Source: DASYDU01 sp050248495 (GTDB lineage: Bacteria > Planctomycetota > Planctomycetia > Pirellulales > Lacipirellulaceae). From it: a stretch of DNA of 64,000 nucleotides. The notes under the pieces are model-generated. The model had not been told where the DNA came from and did no database searches. It saw only the letters and a list, made by a program, of their open reading frames with translations. The first letter of the stretch is position 1; every line of letters starts with the position of its first letter. The stretch is taken from the NCBI GenBank assembly GCA_050248495.1, contig JBFWSG010000014.1, positions 55,238 to 119,237 on the forward strand, written 5' to 3'. Shown piece by piece: positions 57,332 to 64,000 of the stretch. The translations under genes were made by a program, and so were the position numbers.

Positions 57332-57847
57332 ATGCTTAACGTAGCGTCCCAATTGCCCTTTGCCGCCGCGCATCCGCTGGTTCATCTGAATGCGTCGCTC
57401 AATGCGCTGGCAACGGTGCTCTTGGTGATCGGATTTGTGCTGATCAAGCAAGGCCGCGTGCAGGCGCACAAGCGGATCATGCTCGCGGCATTCGCGGTGT
57501 CATGCGTGTTTCTCATCTGCTATCTCTGGTACCACTACCTGGCTGGCAGCGTGAAGTTCACGCACCCAGGCGCGGTGCGGTACATTTATTACACGATCCT
57601 GCTGACGCACGTGGTGCTGGCAGCGGCCGTCCCCGTGCTGGCGATCTGGACCATTTACCTGGGATTGCGAGCAACGGGCGAATTCGGCCGCGGCGACTCG
57701 GTCGTCACCGGCGAGGATTTGCCGGTCTACCGGGCCAGGCACCGGCGCGTGGCGTGGTGGACGTACCCAATCTGGCTGTATGTCTCGGTGACGGGCGTGG
57801 TGGTGTACATCATGCTCTATCACCTCTGGCCGCCAGCGGATTTGTAA
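57332..57847 (+). CDS. DUF420 membrane protein
   Basis: 171 residues with about five helices: HLNASLNALATVLLVIGFVLI, HKRIMLAAFAVSCVFLICYLWYHYLAGSVKF, YIYYTILLTHVVLAAAVPVLAIWTIYLG, and a C-terminal YPIWLYVSVTGVVVYIMLYHLW. This is the DUF420 family, conserved near cytochrome oxidase genes (YozB-like in Bacillus) and thought to help assembly. Conserved histidines H18 and several others could bind heme or copper. Confidence 0.88.
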   Translation: MLNVASQLPFAAAHPLVHLNASLNALATVLLVIGFVLIKQGRVQAHKRIMLAAFAVSCVFLICYLWYHYLAGSVKFTHPGAVRYIYYTILLTHVVLAAAVPVLAIWTIYLGLRATGEFGRGDSVVTGEDLPVYRARHRRVAWWTYPIWLYVSVTGVVVYIMLYHLWPPADL

Positions 57848-57853
57848 TCTAAA

Positions 57854-58186
57854 ATGCTCCCAACGACCGACAATGGTTTCATGATGCTCAAGAAGATCTT
57901 CACTCGCTGGATTGCGCCGCTTGCCTTCGCCGTCGTGATTGCACTATTGCTCACCGACGTCGTGGCGGCTTGCCCCACCTGCAAGGAAGGCCTCGATCAG
58001 AGCGACCCGCAGCACCAATCGGTAGCGGCGGGCTTCTACTACAGCATCCTGTTCATGATGTCGATGCCCTACCTTATTCTGGGCTCTTTCGGCTACCTGG
58101 CATTTGTGTCGATCCGCCGGGCCAAGGTGGCGCAGGCGGAGGAGCGCGGGGATGGTATCCAGGGGACTGGGATCGCCGTCTCGTAG
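57854..58186 (+). CDS. small exported-type membrane protein with CPTC motif
   Basis: 110 residues. An N-terminal hydrophobic signal (WIAPLAFAVVIALLLTDVVA) is followed by ACPTCKEGLDQ, then one helix (FYYSILFMMSMPYLILGSFGYLAFVS) and a charged end. The CPTC pair could bind copper or form a disulfide. Downstream of DUF420 by 6 bases, so in the same operon. Start uncertain: 57854, 57881 and 57884 are all in frame. Function unknown; likely oxidase assembly. Confidence 0.75.
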   Translation: MLPTTDNGFMMLKKIFTRWIAPLAFAVVIALLLTDVVAACPTCKEGLDQSDPQHQSVAAGFYYSILFMMSMPYLILGSFGYLAFVSIRRAKVAQAEERGDGIQGTGIAVS

Positions 58187-58562
58187 TCCGTCATTTGCTC
58201 TCCGTACCGATCGGTATAGGCTTTGCAGCGACTGTTCCCCGACCGCAGGCGGGTCGGGAGATTCTCGGTGTTTGAGGGCATCCGTGCGGAAGAACGCACA
58301 GTTTCGGGCGATTCGTGCGCGCTAGTTCAGCAATCGGGCCATGCTTGCCATGACTGCGACGGGGAGGGCTGCGCGGGCTCACTTCCGTGTGGACGGTGTG
58401 CGGGGAGCGGCATTGAACCCACTTCAAAAGGGGCTGCCGGGGTGCTGGAAGGCATCCGGACCGATTTCGGGGCGATGGGCAACTGGCGGTCGCGGGAGTG
58501 GCTGTCGGGGCTCGCACCGCTGCGGGCGCTACGTCGCAGCCTGACGGGGTGAGTCCTCTCGT
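58187..58562. other. end of the respiratory cluster, hairpin only
   Basis: No gene is seen in 376 bases. CCCGACC (58238-58244) pairs with GGTCGGG (58252-58258) about 50 bases after the last stop and might slow transcription; no T run follows. The perfect 12-mer TACCGATCGGTA is at 58205-58216. Confidence 0.4.
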
Positions 58563-59402
58563 TCACACACCGGGCTGCACGAGTGGCGTACTTTCGTACG
58601 TGTGCGGCAGGGAAAAACTCCCATCCGGCCAGCAGTATGGCTGGAATTCGACGCCTTCATTACGGCGGCCGACCATGCGGATGTAGGTCAAATACCTGCC
58701 CGCGTCTTCTTCCACGACTTGGATCTCGGCAACATTGTCGGGCGAGTTCGTGCGTTGCCAGTGGGTCCAGATGTCCGTCGCGTTCGGCATGCTGTCGGCC
58801 AGTTCGACGGCGACGATGCCCGTCCGGGCCCAGTGATGACGCCACCAGCCAGCGCTGTGCAGGCAGAAGAAGTCGTGTGACCAGATCGGGCGGAGATGCT
58901 CGGGCACCGGGACGGGAAGCTCCTGGGCGAGGCCTGCGCCGGCGATGCCGATCTGGCCGCCGGGTCTCACGAACTGGGCCAGGTAGTTGAGGTAGAGGTC
59001 GTCCGTGCCGAAGTAGGAATAGCAGTCGTGGGCGGTGATGACGTCGAAGTATTCGGCGGCAAACGGTAGCTTGTGAGCGTCGCTACGCAGCGGAATTACC
59101 CGACCGCCGGAGGAAGTCGGCGTGAGCAGGCCGGCGTCGCGGATCCGCTCGGAGTTTTCGCTGGGCGAGACCCAGAGGTCGGTGGCCCAGACCTCGACAC
59201 CAAACTCGCGGGCCAGGAAGATCGAAGACTTGGCTTTGCCGCAGCCGAGGTCGAGCACGCGCAAGCCCGGCCGCAGGTCGAGCGATTGGCTCAGCCACTC
59301 GGCCAGCCAGAGCGGGTGGCTCCCCATGCCGCCTTCGCGGATCCAGTCCAAGCTGTAAGTGTGGGAGCGGGGGAAGCGCTTGCGAAGTTCGTCAGAGGTC
59401 AT
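58563..59402 (-). CDS. class I SAM-dependent methyltransferase
   Basis: 279 residues. Motif I is VLDLGCGKAKSSIFLAREFG, motif II-like WATDLW, post-I SDAHKLPFAAEYFDVITAHDCYSYFG, then FVRPGGQIGIAGAG. The fold and order are those of small-molecule methyltransferases; the acceptor is unknown. SLDWIREGGMGSHPLWLAEWLSQ is a helical cap. The ATG at 59402 was chosen; a longer frame reads over the DUF983 gene, which lies 17 bases upstream on the same strand, so they are probably cotranscribed. Confidence 0.85.
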   Translation of the reverse strand: MTSDELRKRFPRSHTYSLDWIREGGMGSHPLWLAEWLSQSLDLRPGLRVLDLGCGKAKSSIFLAREFGVEVWATDLWVSPSENSERIRDAGLLTPTSSGGRVIPLRSDAHKLPFAAEYFDVITAHDCYSYFGTDDLYLNYLAQFVRPGGQIGIAGAGLAQELPVPVPEHLRPIWSHDFFCLHSAGWWRHHWARTGIVAVELADSMPNATDIWTHWQRTNSPDNVAEIQVVEEDAGRYLTYIRMVGRRNEGVEFQPYCWPDGSFSLPHTYESTPLVQPGV

Positions 59403-59419
59403 GGTAGCGCGCCACCTTC

Positions 59420-59815
59420 TCACTTGGGCGGAATTTGTTTCGTCGGATCCCAGAGCTCGTCGAAAGCGATCCACAAAGCGCGGGCGTAGCGGAAAAACCA
59501 CACCGGGAAGAAGAGCGCGAAAGCGGTCATGAAAATCAAGAGCTGCCGATCGGTCAGCAGCTCGGTGAAGAAGAACGTGAAGTAGAGCACGATCACCAAC
59601 AGCCCCGTCACGCCGTAGTTGAAGTAGATCGATCCCAGGAAAAAGCCGGGGCCGCGCTGAAACGGCCGGCCGCATTGCGCGCACTGGTCGTGCATCGTGA
59701 ACAGGCCGCGAAAGATCTTGCCGCGCCCGCAGGCCGGGCAGCGCAGCCGCAAGGCGCGGCCGATAAGCACCAACAGCCGCCACAGGCCGCGCTGGGGTTG
59801 GGTCTCGCCTGTCAT
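59420..59815 (-). CDS. DUF983 zinc-ribbon membrane protein
   Basis: 131 residues from the ATG at 59815 (GGAG lies 9-12 bases before it; an ATG at 59833 would add six residues). A zinc ribbon LRCPACGRGKIFRG then CAQCGRPF is followed by two helices (GVTGLLVIVLYFTFFFTELL, LIFMTAFALFFPVWFFRYARALWIAFDELWDP). This is DUF983, often near cytochrome oxidase genes in Proteobacteria, of unknown function. It overlaps nothing and lies 17 bases from the methyltransferase. Confidence 0.85.
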   Translation of the reverse strand: MTGETQPQRGLWRLLVLIGRALRLRCPACGRGKIFRGLFTMHDQCAQCGRPFQRGPGFFLGSIYFNYGVTGLLVIVLYFTFFFTELLTDRQLLIFMTAFALFFPVWFFRYARALWIAFDELWDPTKQIPPK

Positions 59816-59935
59816 CCGGGACGCTCCGACCATGGGGATGTAGACATCTTAAGCGCGGCAGGAGGTTCGTGGGAGAGGCGCGGAAAACTTGAGGCGGGGT
59901 TGTGGCGTCGTGAGCTCAGTGGTAACGTGCCGAGC

Positions 59936-60112
59936 ATGTTGAAGGTGGGTAGATTTCTGCAATTGGCGGCGCTCGTGATTTTGCCGCTTGCCATGATGGC
60001 CCAGCTGAGCCAGGCGATCACCCTCGGCGTGATGCTGCGATTTCTATTCGTGGGCATCGTGATCTTCACGATGGGCTGGCTGCTGCAGCGGTATTCGGGC
60101 GGGGCGGGGTGA
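59936..60112 (+). CDS. 58-residue putative membrane peptide
   Basis: A short frame from ATG 59936 to TGA 60112 reads MLKVGRFLQLAALVILPLAM and then a second hydrophobic helix VMLRFLFVGIVIFTMGWLLQ. Two helices with a basic N-terminus and short polar end are typical of small bacterial membrane peptides; codon use is like the neighbours (high GC third positions). No SD-like sequence. It lies in the divergent gap between the DUF983 and SHD1 genes. Confidence 0.5.
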   Translation: MLKVGRFLQLAALVILPLAMMAQLSQAITLGVMLRFLFVGIVIFTMGWLLQRYSGGAG

Positions 60113-60121
60113 AGCACAATC

Positions 60122-60152
60122 GCTGGGGGCTCGCTGACGCTCGACCACCAGC
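60122..60152. repeat. REP-like hairpin unit
   Basis: GCTGGGGG (60122-60129) pairs with CCACCAGC (60145-60152) at 7 of 8 positions around CTCGCTGACGCTCGA. I associate this text (read as TCGAGCGTCAGCGAG on the other strand) with dispersed planctomycete repeats. It sits between the microprotein and SHD1 stops. Confidence 0.5.
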
Positions 60153-60169
60153 CACCCGCCGCAAACATG

Positions 60170-61120
60170 TCAGTTGCTCACGCGGCGGATCGGGCCGACC
60201 CTTGCGCCGGGGAATTGGCGCAGGGCCGCATTGGCGGCGTCGCGGCTGTTGCGGCCGTAGACGACGACCGATTGCGGCATGCCGCGCGGCGGATAGAGCA
60301 TCACTTCCCAGACGCTCGTGATCCCCGCCTGGACCGCCTGCAAGAGCAGCTGTGTCTGGGCGATCTGCTGATTCACCAGCCGGTCGCGCTGGTGGGCCGC
60401 GGCGAGCGACTGCAGTCGGAAGGCGCTGTCGGCCTGCCGCTCGAAATCCTCGTGGGCAGCGAGCCATTCTTCCCAGCCCGGTTTCAACAGCTGCTGGTCC
60501 TCGTCGCTGAAAAAGAAAAACGGCACACCATATTCGTCGCCATTCTCGAGCTCCAGCACGACGCCCTCGACGGTGAACGTCCGCGGCTCGCCCCGCTGAC
60601 GCACCAGCCAGGCGGTGAGTCCCTCCCGGTCCGGCTGGTTGAGCCGATCGAAGTGGGCCACGATGAAGGGGATCATCTTCTGATAGATCTCGGGCAAGTT
60701 GTCGAACCGCCGGTCGTTGACATAGATGTTGCCGCGGCGGCGCTGGAGCGTGACGTCGCGGCGGGCGTAGTCGACGACGCGGCCGACGACCTTGAGGCCA
60801 TTTGCCAGAGTCCAGGTCTGCATCGCGCCAGTGGCCGCGTTTGCGGCGGTGTTCGCTTCCTCGCTTTGGAGGAACTTGCGATCGGCGTCCGAAAGCTTGT
60901 CCAGCGGCACCGAGATCAGCTGGTGGTCAGCCTTCTGCAGCACGACGTGCCGTTCGTTGAAGGCCACGAGGTCGGCGTCAACGGTGTATTTGCCCGTGGA
61001 ATCGGTCCAGGTGCGGGCGTGGGCCGCAGACGATGTCGCGGCCGAGACTAAGACTCCCGCGTAGAGGAGCTGCTTCAAGCAAGATCGAAACGGCTTGCAG
61101 CCACAGGGTCCGAATGTCAC
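60170..61120 (-). CDS. exported SHD1-domain protein
   Basis: 316 residues. A signal peptide follows a short polar start (LLYAGVLVSAATSSAAHA). Two SHD1-type beta barrels: RTWTDSTGKYTVDADLVAFNERHVVLQKADHQLISVPLDKLSDADRKFL, the classic planctomycete SHD1 text, and a second, diverged copy (TWTLANGLKVVGRVVDYARRDVTLQRRRGNIYVNDRRFDNLPEIYQKM). A helical part (220-270) is followed by VWEVMLYPPRGMPQSVVVYG. SHD1 domains bind NPF-like peptides in eukaryotes; role here unknown. The GTG start at 61120 overlaps the upstream stop by 4 bases. Confidence 0.8.
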   Translation of the reverse strand: MTFGPCGCKPFRSCLKQLLYAGVLVSAATSSAAHARTWTDSTGKYTVDADLVAFNERHVVLQKADHQLISVPLDKLSDADRKFLQSEEANTAANAATGAMQTWTLANGLKVVGRVVDYARRDVTLQRRRGNIYVNDRRFDNLPEIYQKMIPFIVAHFDRLNQPDREGLTAWLVRQRGEPRTFTVEGVVLELENGDEYGVPFFFFSDEDQQLLKPGWEEWLAAHEDFERQADSAFRLQSLAAAHQRDRLVNQQIAQTQLLLQAVQAGITSVWEVMLYPPRGMPQSVVVYGRNSRDAANAALRQFPGARVGPIRRVSN

Positions 61121-62388
61121 GTTGAGCGGCTCCGAACAAAGAAGATAAAAATAATTACTGCTGAAACAATTGGCATCACACCTAGCGGTTCAGGCACAAA
61201 AATGTAAAGTGCTCCGTGGGGCGGCAGACCAGATATCCAAGGAAAGCCGGTTGTGGTCGCATACTCGCCGTTCGTCAAGACTTGCAAACCTAACAATAAA
61301 TGACTGAGGCCATCCGACGGCAACAGCTCAGCTATCGGCGCACCTGTCGCAGCGTCAAACGTATAGGTCGCTCCAAACTCGACACCGTGTGTCCCGTCGG
61401 ACGGGCTGCCGACGACCAAGAGACCGCCTTCCATATCGATAGAATTGCCAAACGAACTGTTGTCCGTTTGGGGATTGGGCGCATCGATGCGGAAAAGTTG
61501 CTCTCCCGTATGCCGATCAAAGACAAAGACAACGCCTGAACGGTCCAATGGATTAGAAGGGTCAAATATGAGACTTCCCGAAAGTGCCACGAATTCCTCG
61601 TCCATGGTCACTCGAAATGAGGAATAGTTGCCCACATCGGGCTCGAATTTCTGCAACACCGCTCCCGACGACAAGTCCATGAGATAGGCCGCCGCGTCCG
61701 TGTTATTTGGATAGATTCCCACAGTGCCGACGATCAAGGCTTCTCCATCCTGGACGTCGAAGTTTGATTGCACCATTTCCCATTTCACTCCTGGTTCCGG
61801 AGTAGGAATGTCCGGATGCTGCAAGCCCGAAGCGGCGTCGAAATAGTCGAGGTCCGTGTCTCCACCAACGAGCAGGTCCGAACCGTCGATTGCCACTTTT
61901 AGTCCGAATCGGTTTTCCGGGTTCGGCACATCATCGAATACGGTGCGGATATATTGTCCTGTTGTGCTGCTAAAGATATGCGCTAGTCCGGTCAGATTTC
62001 CGGTTATCGCGTCACGGTACAACTGCCCGCCCGCGACAAACTCATCGGTTGCTGCGAGCGATTGTGAGAACCCGCCGAGCTCAGCGAACGGACTCGGTGG
62101 CGTGAGAGTCCACAGCAAATCGCCGTTGCGGACATCATATCCATTCGCGCGTCCGAATTGCTGCCCATCTAACGCGGTATACGATGCCGAAGTGACCAGC
62201 AGATTGTTATGCAATGCGGAATGAACGCCAAAGCCATCCTGAGCTGCCGACACATCGCTCGTCAATTTGCGTTGCTCGCTGTATACCGGGATGGCACCAA
62301 TCGCCGACTGTGCTGATGCCAGAACCATCAGCGCGCAACTAAGAACACCTATCCAGCGGGACAGATCATTTGTGATCGCTCGGAGCAT
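61117..62388 (-). CDS. exported PEP-CTERM beta-propeller-like protein
   Basis: 423 residues: signal peptide (IGVLSCALMVLASAQSAIGA), six or seven repeated strands with an FG-GAP or quinoprotein-like look (GDLLWTLTPPSPF, HIFSSTTGQYIRTVF, AYLMDLSSGAVLQKFEP, FVFDRHTGEQLFRIDAP, YTFDAATGAPIAELLPS) and a C-terminal sorting tail VPEPLGVMPIVSAVIIFIFFVRSRST with the PEP motif, helix and basic end. Each repeat has a 'G-T-G' turn typical of WD/PQQ-like blades. It is exported and likely sorted by exosortase. The ATG at 62388 gives the signal peptide. Confidence 0.82.
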   Translation of the reverse strand: MLRAITNDLSRWIGVLSCALMVLASAQSAIGAIPVYSEQRKLTSDVSAAQDGFGVHSALHNNLLVTSASYTALDGQQFGRANGYDVRNGDLLWTLTPPSPFAELGGFSQSLAATDEFVAGGQLYRDAITGNLTGLAHIFSSTTGQYIRTVFDDVPNPENRFGLKVAIDGSDLLVGGDTDLDYFDAASGLQHPDIPTPEPGVKWEMVQSNFDVQDGEALIVGTVGIYPNNTDAAAYLMDLSSGAVLQKFEPDVGNYSSFRVTMDEEFVALSGSLIFDPSNPLDRSGVVFVFDRHTGEQLFRIDAPNPQTDNSSFGNSIDMEGGLLVVGSPSDGTHGVEFGATYTFDAATGAPIAELLPSDGLSHLLLGLQVLTNGEYATTTGFPWISGLPPHGALYIFVPEPLGVMPIVSAVIIFIFFVRSRST

Positions 62389-62627
62389 TGTTGGATTCTC
62401 CCAATTCTCAGACACGCAACAATCACGGCTTGTAATCGAGGATCAATGTGCGAATTGAAGAATTATAACCCGGCCCCACGATCGAACCGCGACGTTTGGC
62501 GCAGAGAGACAGAGAATGAAGCCGGCAAAGCAACTGCTTTGCCAGAAACTTCGATCCGCAGCTTGCTGAGAAGCTGGGACGAAACGCGTAACTTCCGTCG
62601 AGCGAACGGCTTACCGCGTCGTGACAG

Positions 62628-62700
62628 TACCCCCAAGGGGATTCGAACCCCTGTCGCCGCCGTGAGAGGGCGGTGTCCTGGGCCTCTAGACGATGGGGGC
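62628..62700 (-). tRNA. tRNA-Glu (anticodon CTC)
   Basis: 73 bases. The acceptor stem GCCCCCA / TGGGGGT (G-T at the end), D arm, anticodon stem CCGCC/GGCGG with loop CTCTCAC (anticodon CTC at 62664-62666), and T arm AGGGG TTCGAAT CCCCT all fold. The 3' CCA is not encoded. CTC reads GAG codons, which fit the GC-rich genome. No other tRNA is seen nearby. Confidence 0.95.
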
Positions 62701-62904
62701 GCGGGACAAAGCCAAGGTGGAAGGGGGAGGGCGGAAGGGGGAAGGTCCCCCGGTCCGGCTCCGCATTCCAGAGGTACAAGTATCCGGGAATGGGGGCGGA
62801 TGGGCAAGGGCGGGAAATCAGCGGAGTGGTGGAGTAGGAGCGTAGCGGAGTAGGACCTGCGTTCACGCTCGACTGCTACACCACTACTCCACTTCCTGCC
62901 GCCG

Positions 62905-63831
62905 CTACGAAGTGATCCCTTTCGTCAACGCCATGAACGCCGTTTCGAGATTGATCTCGTCTTCCTTGAGCATGGTCAGCTTGTGACCGGCAGTCACAAG
63001 CGCGGTCGCCAGGTCGCTGTAGTCGTGCGCGCCGTCGGTGAGCGTGACGACGAGCAGTTTGCCGTTTTCTTCGACGTGGTCGACGATCGGGTGCTGGTCG
63101 AGCAGCTTGGCGGCCGCCTGGCGATCGCCGGCCACGCCGATGTGGAGCACCGTCTGGCGACGAACCTGCTTCATCACCTCGTCGACGGCCGCGTTGACGA
63201 ACAACTCGCCGCGCTCGATCATGCCGATCTTGTTGCAGATATCGGCCAGCTCGGGCAGGATGTGGCTCGACACCATGATCGTCTTGCCGGTCGCGCCGAG
63301 CCGCTTGAGCAGCGTGCGGATTTCGATGCGGGCGCGTGGATCGAGGCCGCTGGCAGGCTCGTCCAGGAGCAGCACCTGCGGGTCGTGCAGGAGGACGCGT
63401 GCGAGGCCCAGCCGCTGCGTCATGCCGCGCGACAAGCTTGTCACCAGGGCCTCGCGTTTGTAGCCGAGCTCGACCAACTCCAGCACGTCGTCGCAGACTT
63501 TGCGTCGCGCCGGGCCGCGGATGCGGTAGGCGGCGGCGAAGAATTCCAGATACTCGATGACCTTCATGTCGTCGTAGACACCGAAGAAATCGGGCATGTA
63601 ACCGACGATGCGGCGGATTTCCTTCGGCTTCGTGTAGATCGAGTAGCCGCCGACGTAGGCCTCGCCCCAGGTGGGGTTGAGCAGCGTGGCGAGGATCCGC
63701 ATGGTGGTCGTTTTGCCGGCGCCGTTGGGGCCGATGAAGCCGAACACGTCGCCGCGATCGAGCACCAGATCGATCGACTTGATGGCGAACAGCTCGCCGT
63801 ATTTCTTCGTGAGATCGCGGAGTTCGAGCAT
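62905..63831 (-). CDS. ABC transporter ATPase, ABC-2 type
   Basis: 308 residues. Walker A GPNGAGKTT (34-42), Walker B VLLLDEPASGLD and the switch histidine in VSSHILPELAD are intact; the signature reads LSRGMTQRL in place of LSGGQ, as in a subgroup of ABC-2 ATPases. YMPDFFGVYDDMKVIEYLEFFAAAY is typical of this group. No permease is on the same strand in the window: the following gene is divergent. The ATG at 63831 starts MLELRDLTKKYG; upstream codons are a CT-rich leader. Confidence 0.88.
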   Translation of the reverse strand: MLELRDLTKKYGELFAIKSIDLVLDRGDVFGFIGPNGAGKTTTMRILATLLNPTWGEAYVGGYSIYTKPKEIRRIVGYMPDFFGVYDDMKVIEYLEFFAAAYRIRGPARRKVCDDVLELVELGYKREALVTSLSRGMTQRLGLARVLLHDPQVLLLDEPASGLDPRARIEIRTLLKRLGATGKTIMVSSHILPELADICNKIGMIERGELFVNAAVDEVMKQVRRQTVLHIGVAGDRQAAAKLLDQHPIVDHVEENGKLLVVTLTDGAHDYSDLATALVTAGHKLTMLKEDEINLETAFMALTKGITS

Positions 63832-63947
63832 GCGGAAAGTTGCGGGTTGAAGGTTTAGGGTTGAGTGTTGAGAGTGCTCTGTAGAAATCAATCTTGCCTG
63901 AATTTATCGAAAGGATCAGGTTATGGGCCAGAGCAGGAGGACTGATG

Positions 63948-64000
63948 ATGGCTCAAACTCAGTTGCGTCGGATGACGAAGTCGCCGGTGAAGTTGGCTGT
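63948..64000 (+). CDS. start of a gene running off the window
   Basis: An ATG at 63948 (another at 63945) follows AGGAGG at 63935-63940 and opens MAQTQLRRMTKSPVKLA, continuing to the edge. The good Shine-Dalgarno and spacing suggest a true start; only 17 residues are visible, so no function can be given. It is divergent from the ABC ATPase. Confidence 0.4.
   Translation, partial: MAQTQLRRMTKSPVKLA

Overview
The window is GC-rich bacterial chromosome that reads as a planctomycete, most likely Pirellulales. The pointers are two PEP-CTERM-tailed exported proteins, an SHD1-domain exported protein, an FHA/coiled-coil membrane protein, start codons that often lack a Shine-Dalgarno sequence, and a respiratory gene cluster of planctomycete type. 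These are inferences from protein families; no 16S or ribosomal marker lies in the window.

Layout. 1-8.5 kb is an accessory region: an incomplete acyltransferase-like gene, a PigE-like reductase/aminotransferase fusion behind a good promoter, a stand-alone HHxxxDG acyltransferase, then a coupled set enolase-superfamily enzyme / RidA / creatininase, facing an MFS permease. 8.5-15.1 kb holds an exported DUF3352-like protein, a gene-poor AT-richer patch, a VWA protein, a zinc-ribbon protein, a type II toxin-antitoxin pair with its promoter, and a small membrane protein. 15.2-24.1 kb holds a PEP-CTERM lamin-tail protein, a minus-strand run trpD-oxdC-(HATPase-GNAT fusion)-glycoside hydrolase, a nucleoside hydrolase, an HtrA protease and a DksA-type regulator with a clear intrinsic terminator. 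24.7-36.4 kb holds an FHA scaffold, a TIM-barrel isomerase, preQ0/queuosine genes queF, queC and queE (a long inverted repeat sits between queC and queE), a giant FtsX-type permease, an internally duplicated DMT-like membrane protein and purD.

36.9-58.2 kb is the centrepiece: about 21 kb, all on the plus strand, encoding what looks like a whole quinol-to-oxygen chain. The order is Rieske, b6-type cytochrome b (with the heme c_n cysteine), a split and extended cytochrome b C-terminal subunit, an octaheme cytochrome c carrying a PDZ domain, two cupredoxin-like proteins, a diheme lipoprotein cytochrome c, cox2, A2-type cox1, ctaA, ctaB, cox3 with a large insertion, cox4, an ABC-2 exporter pair, SCO, DUF420 and a small Cys-containing membrane protein. 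Electrons would run from quinol through the b/Rieske/multiheme module to the periplasmic carriers and then the caa3-like oxidase; the last genes supply heme A, copper and perhaps another assembly factor.

58.5-64 kb holds a methyltransferase, a DUF983 protein, a possible 58-residue membrane peptide, an SHD1 protein coupled to a PEP-CTERM beta-propeller-like protein, tRNA-Glu(CTC), an ABC ATPase and the start of a further gene. Several intergenic regions carry hairpin repeats, and several start codons are preceded by pyrimidine-rich quasi-tandem leaders instead of a Shine-Dalgarno sequence.
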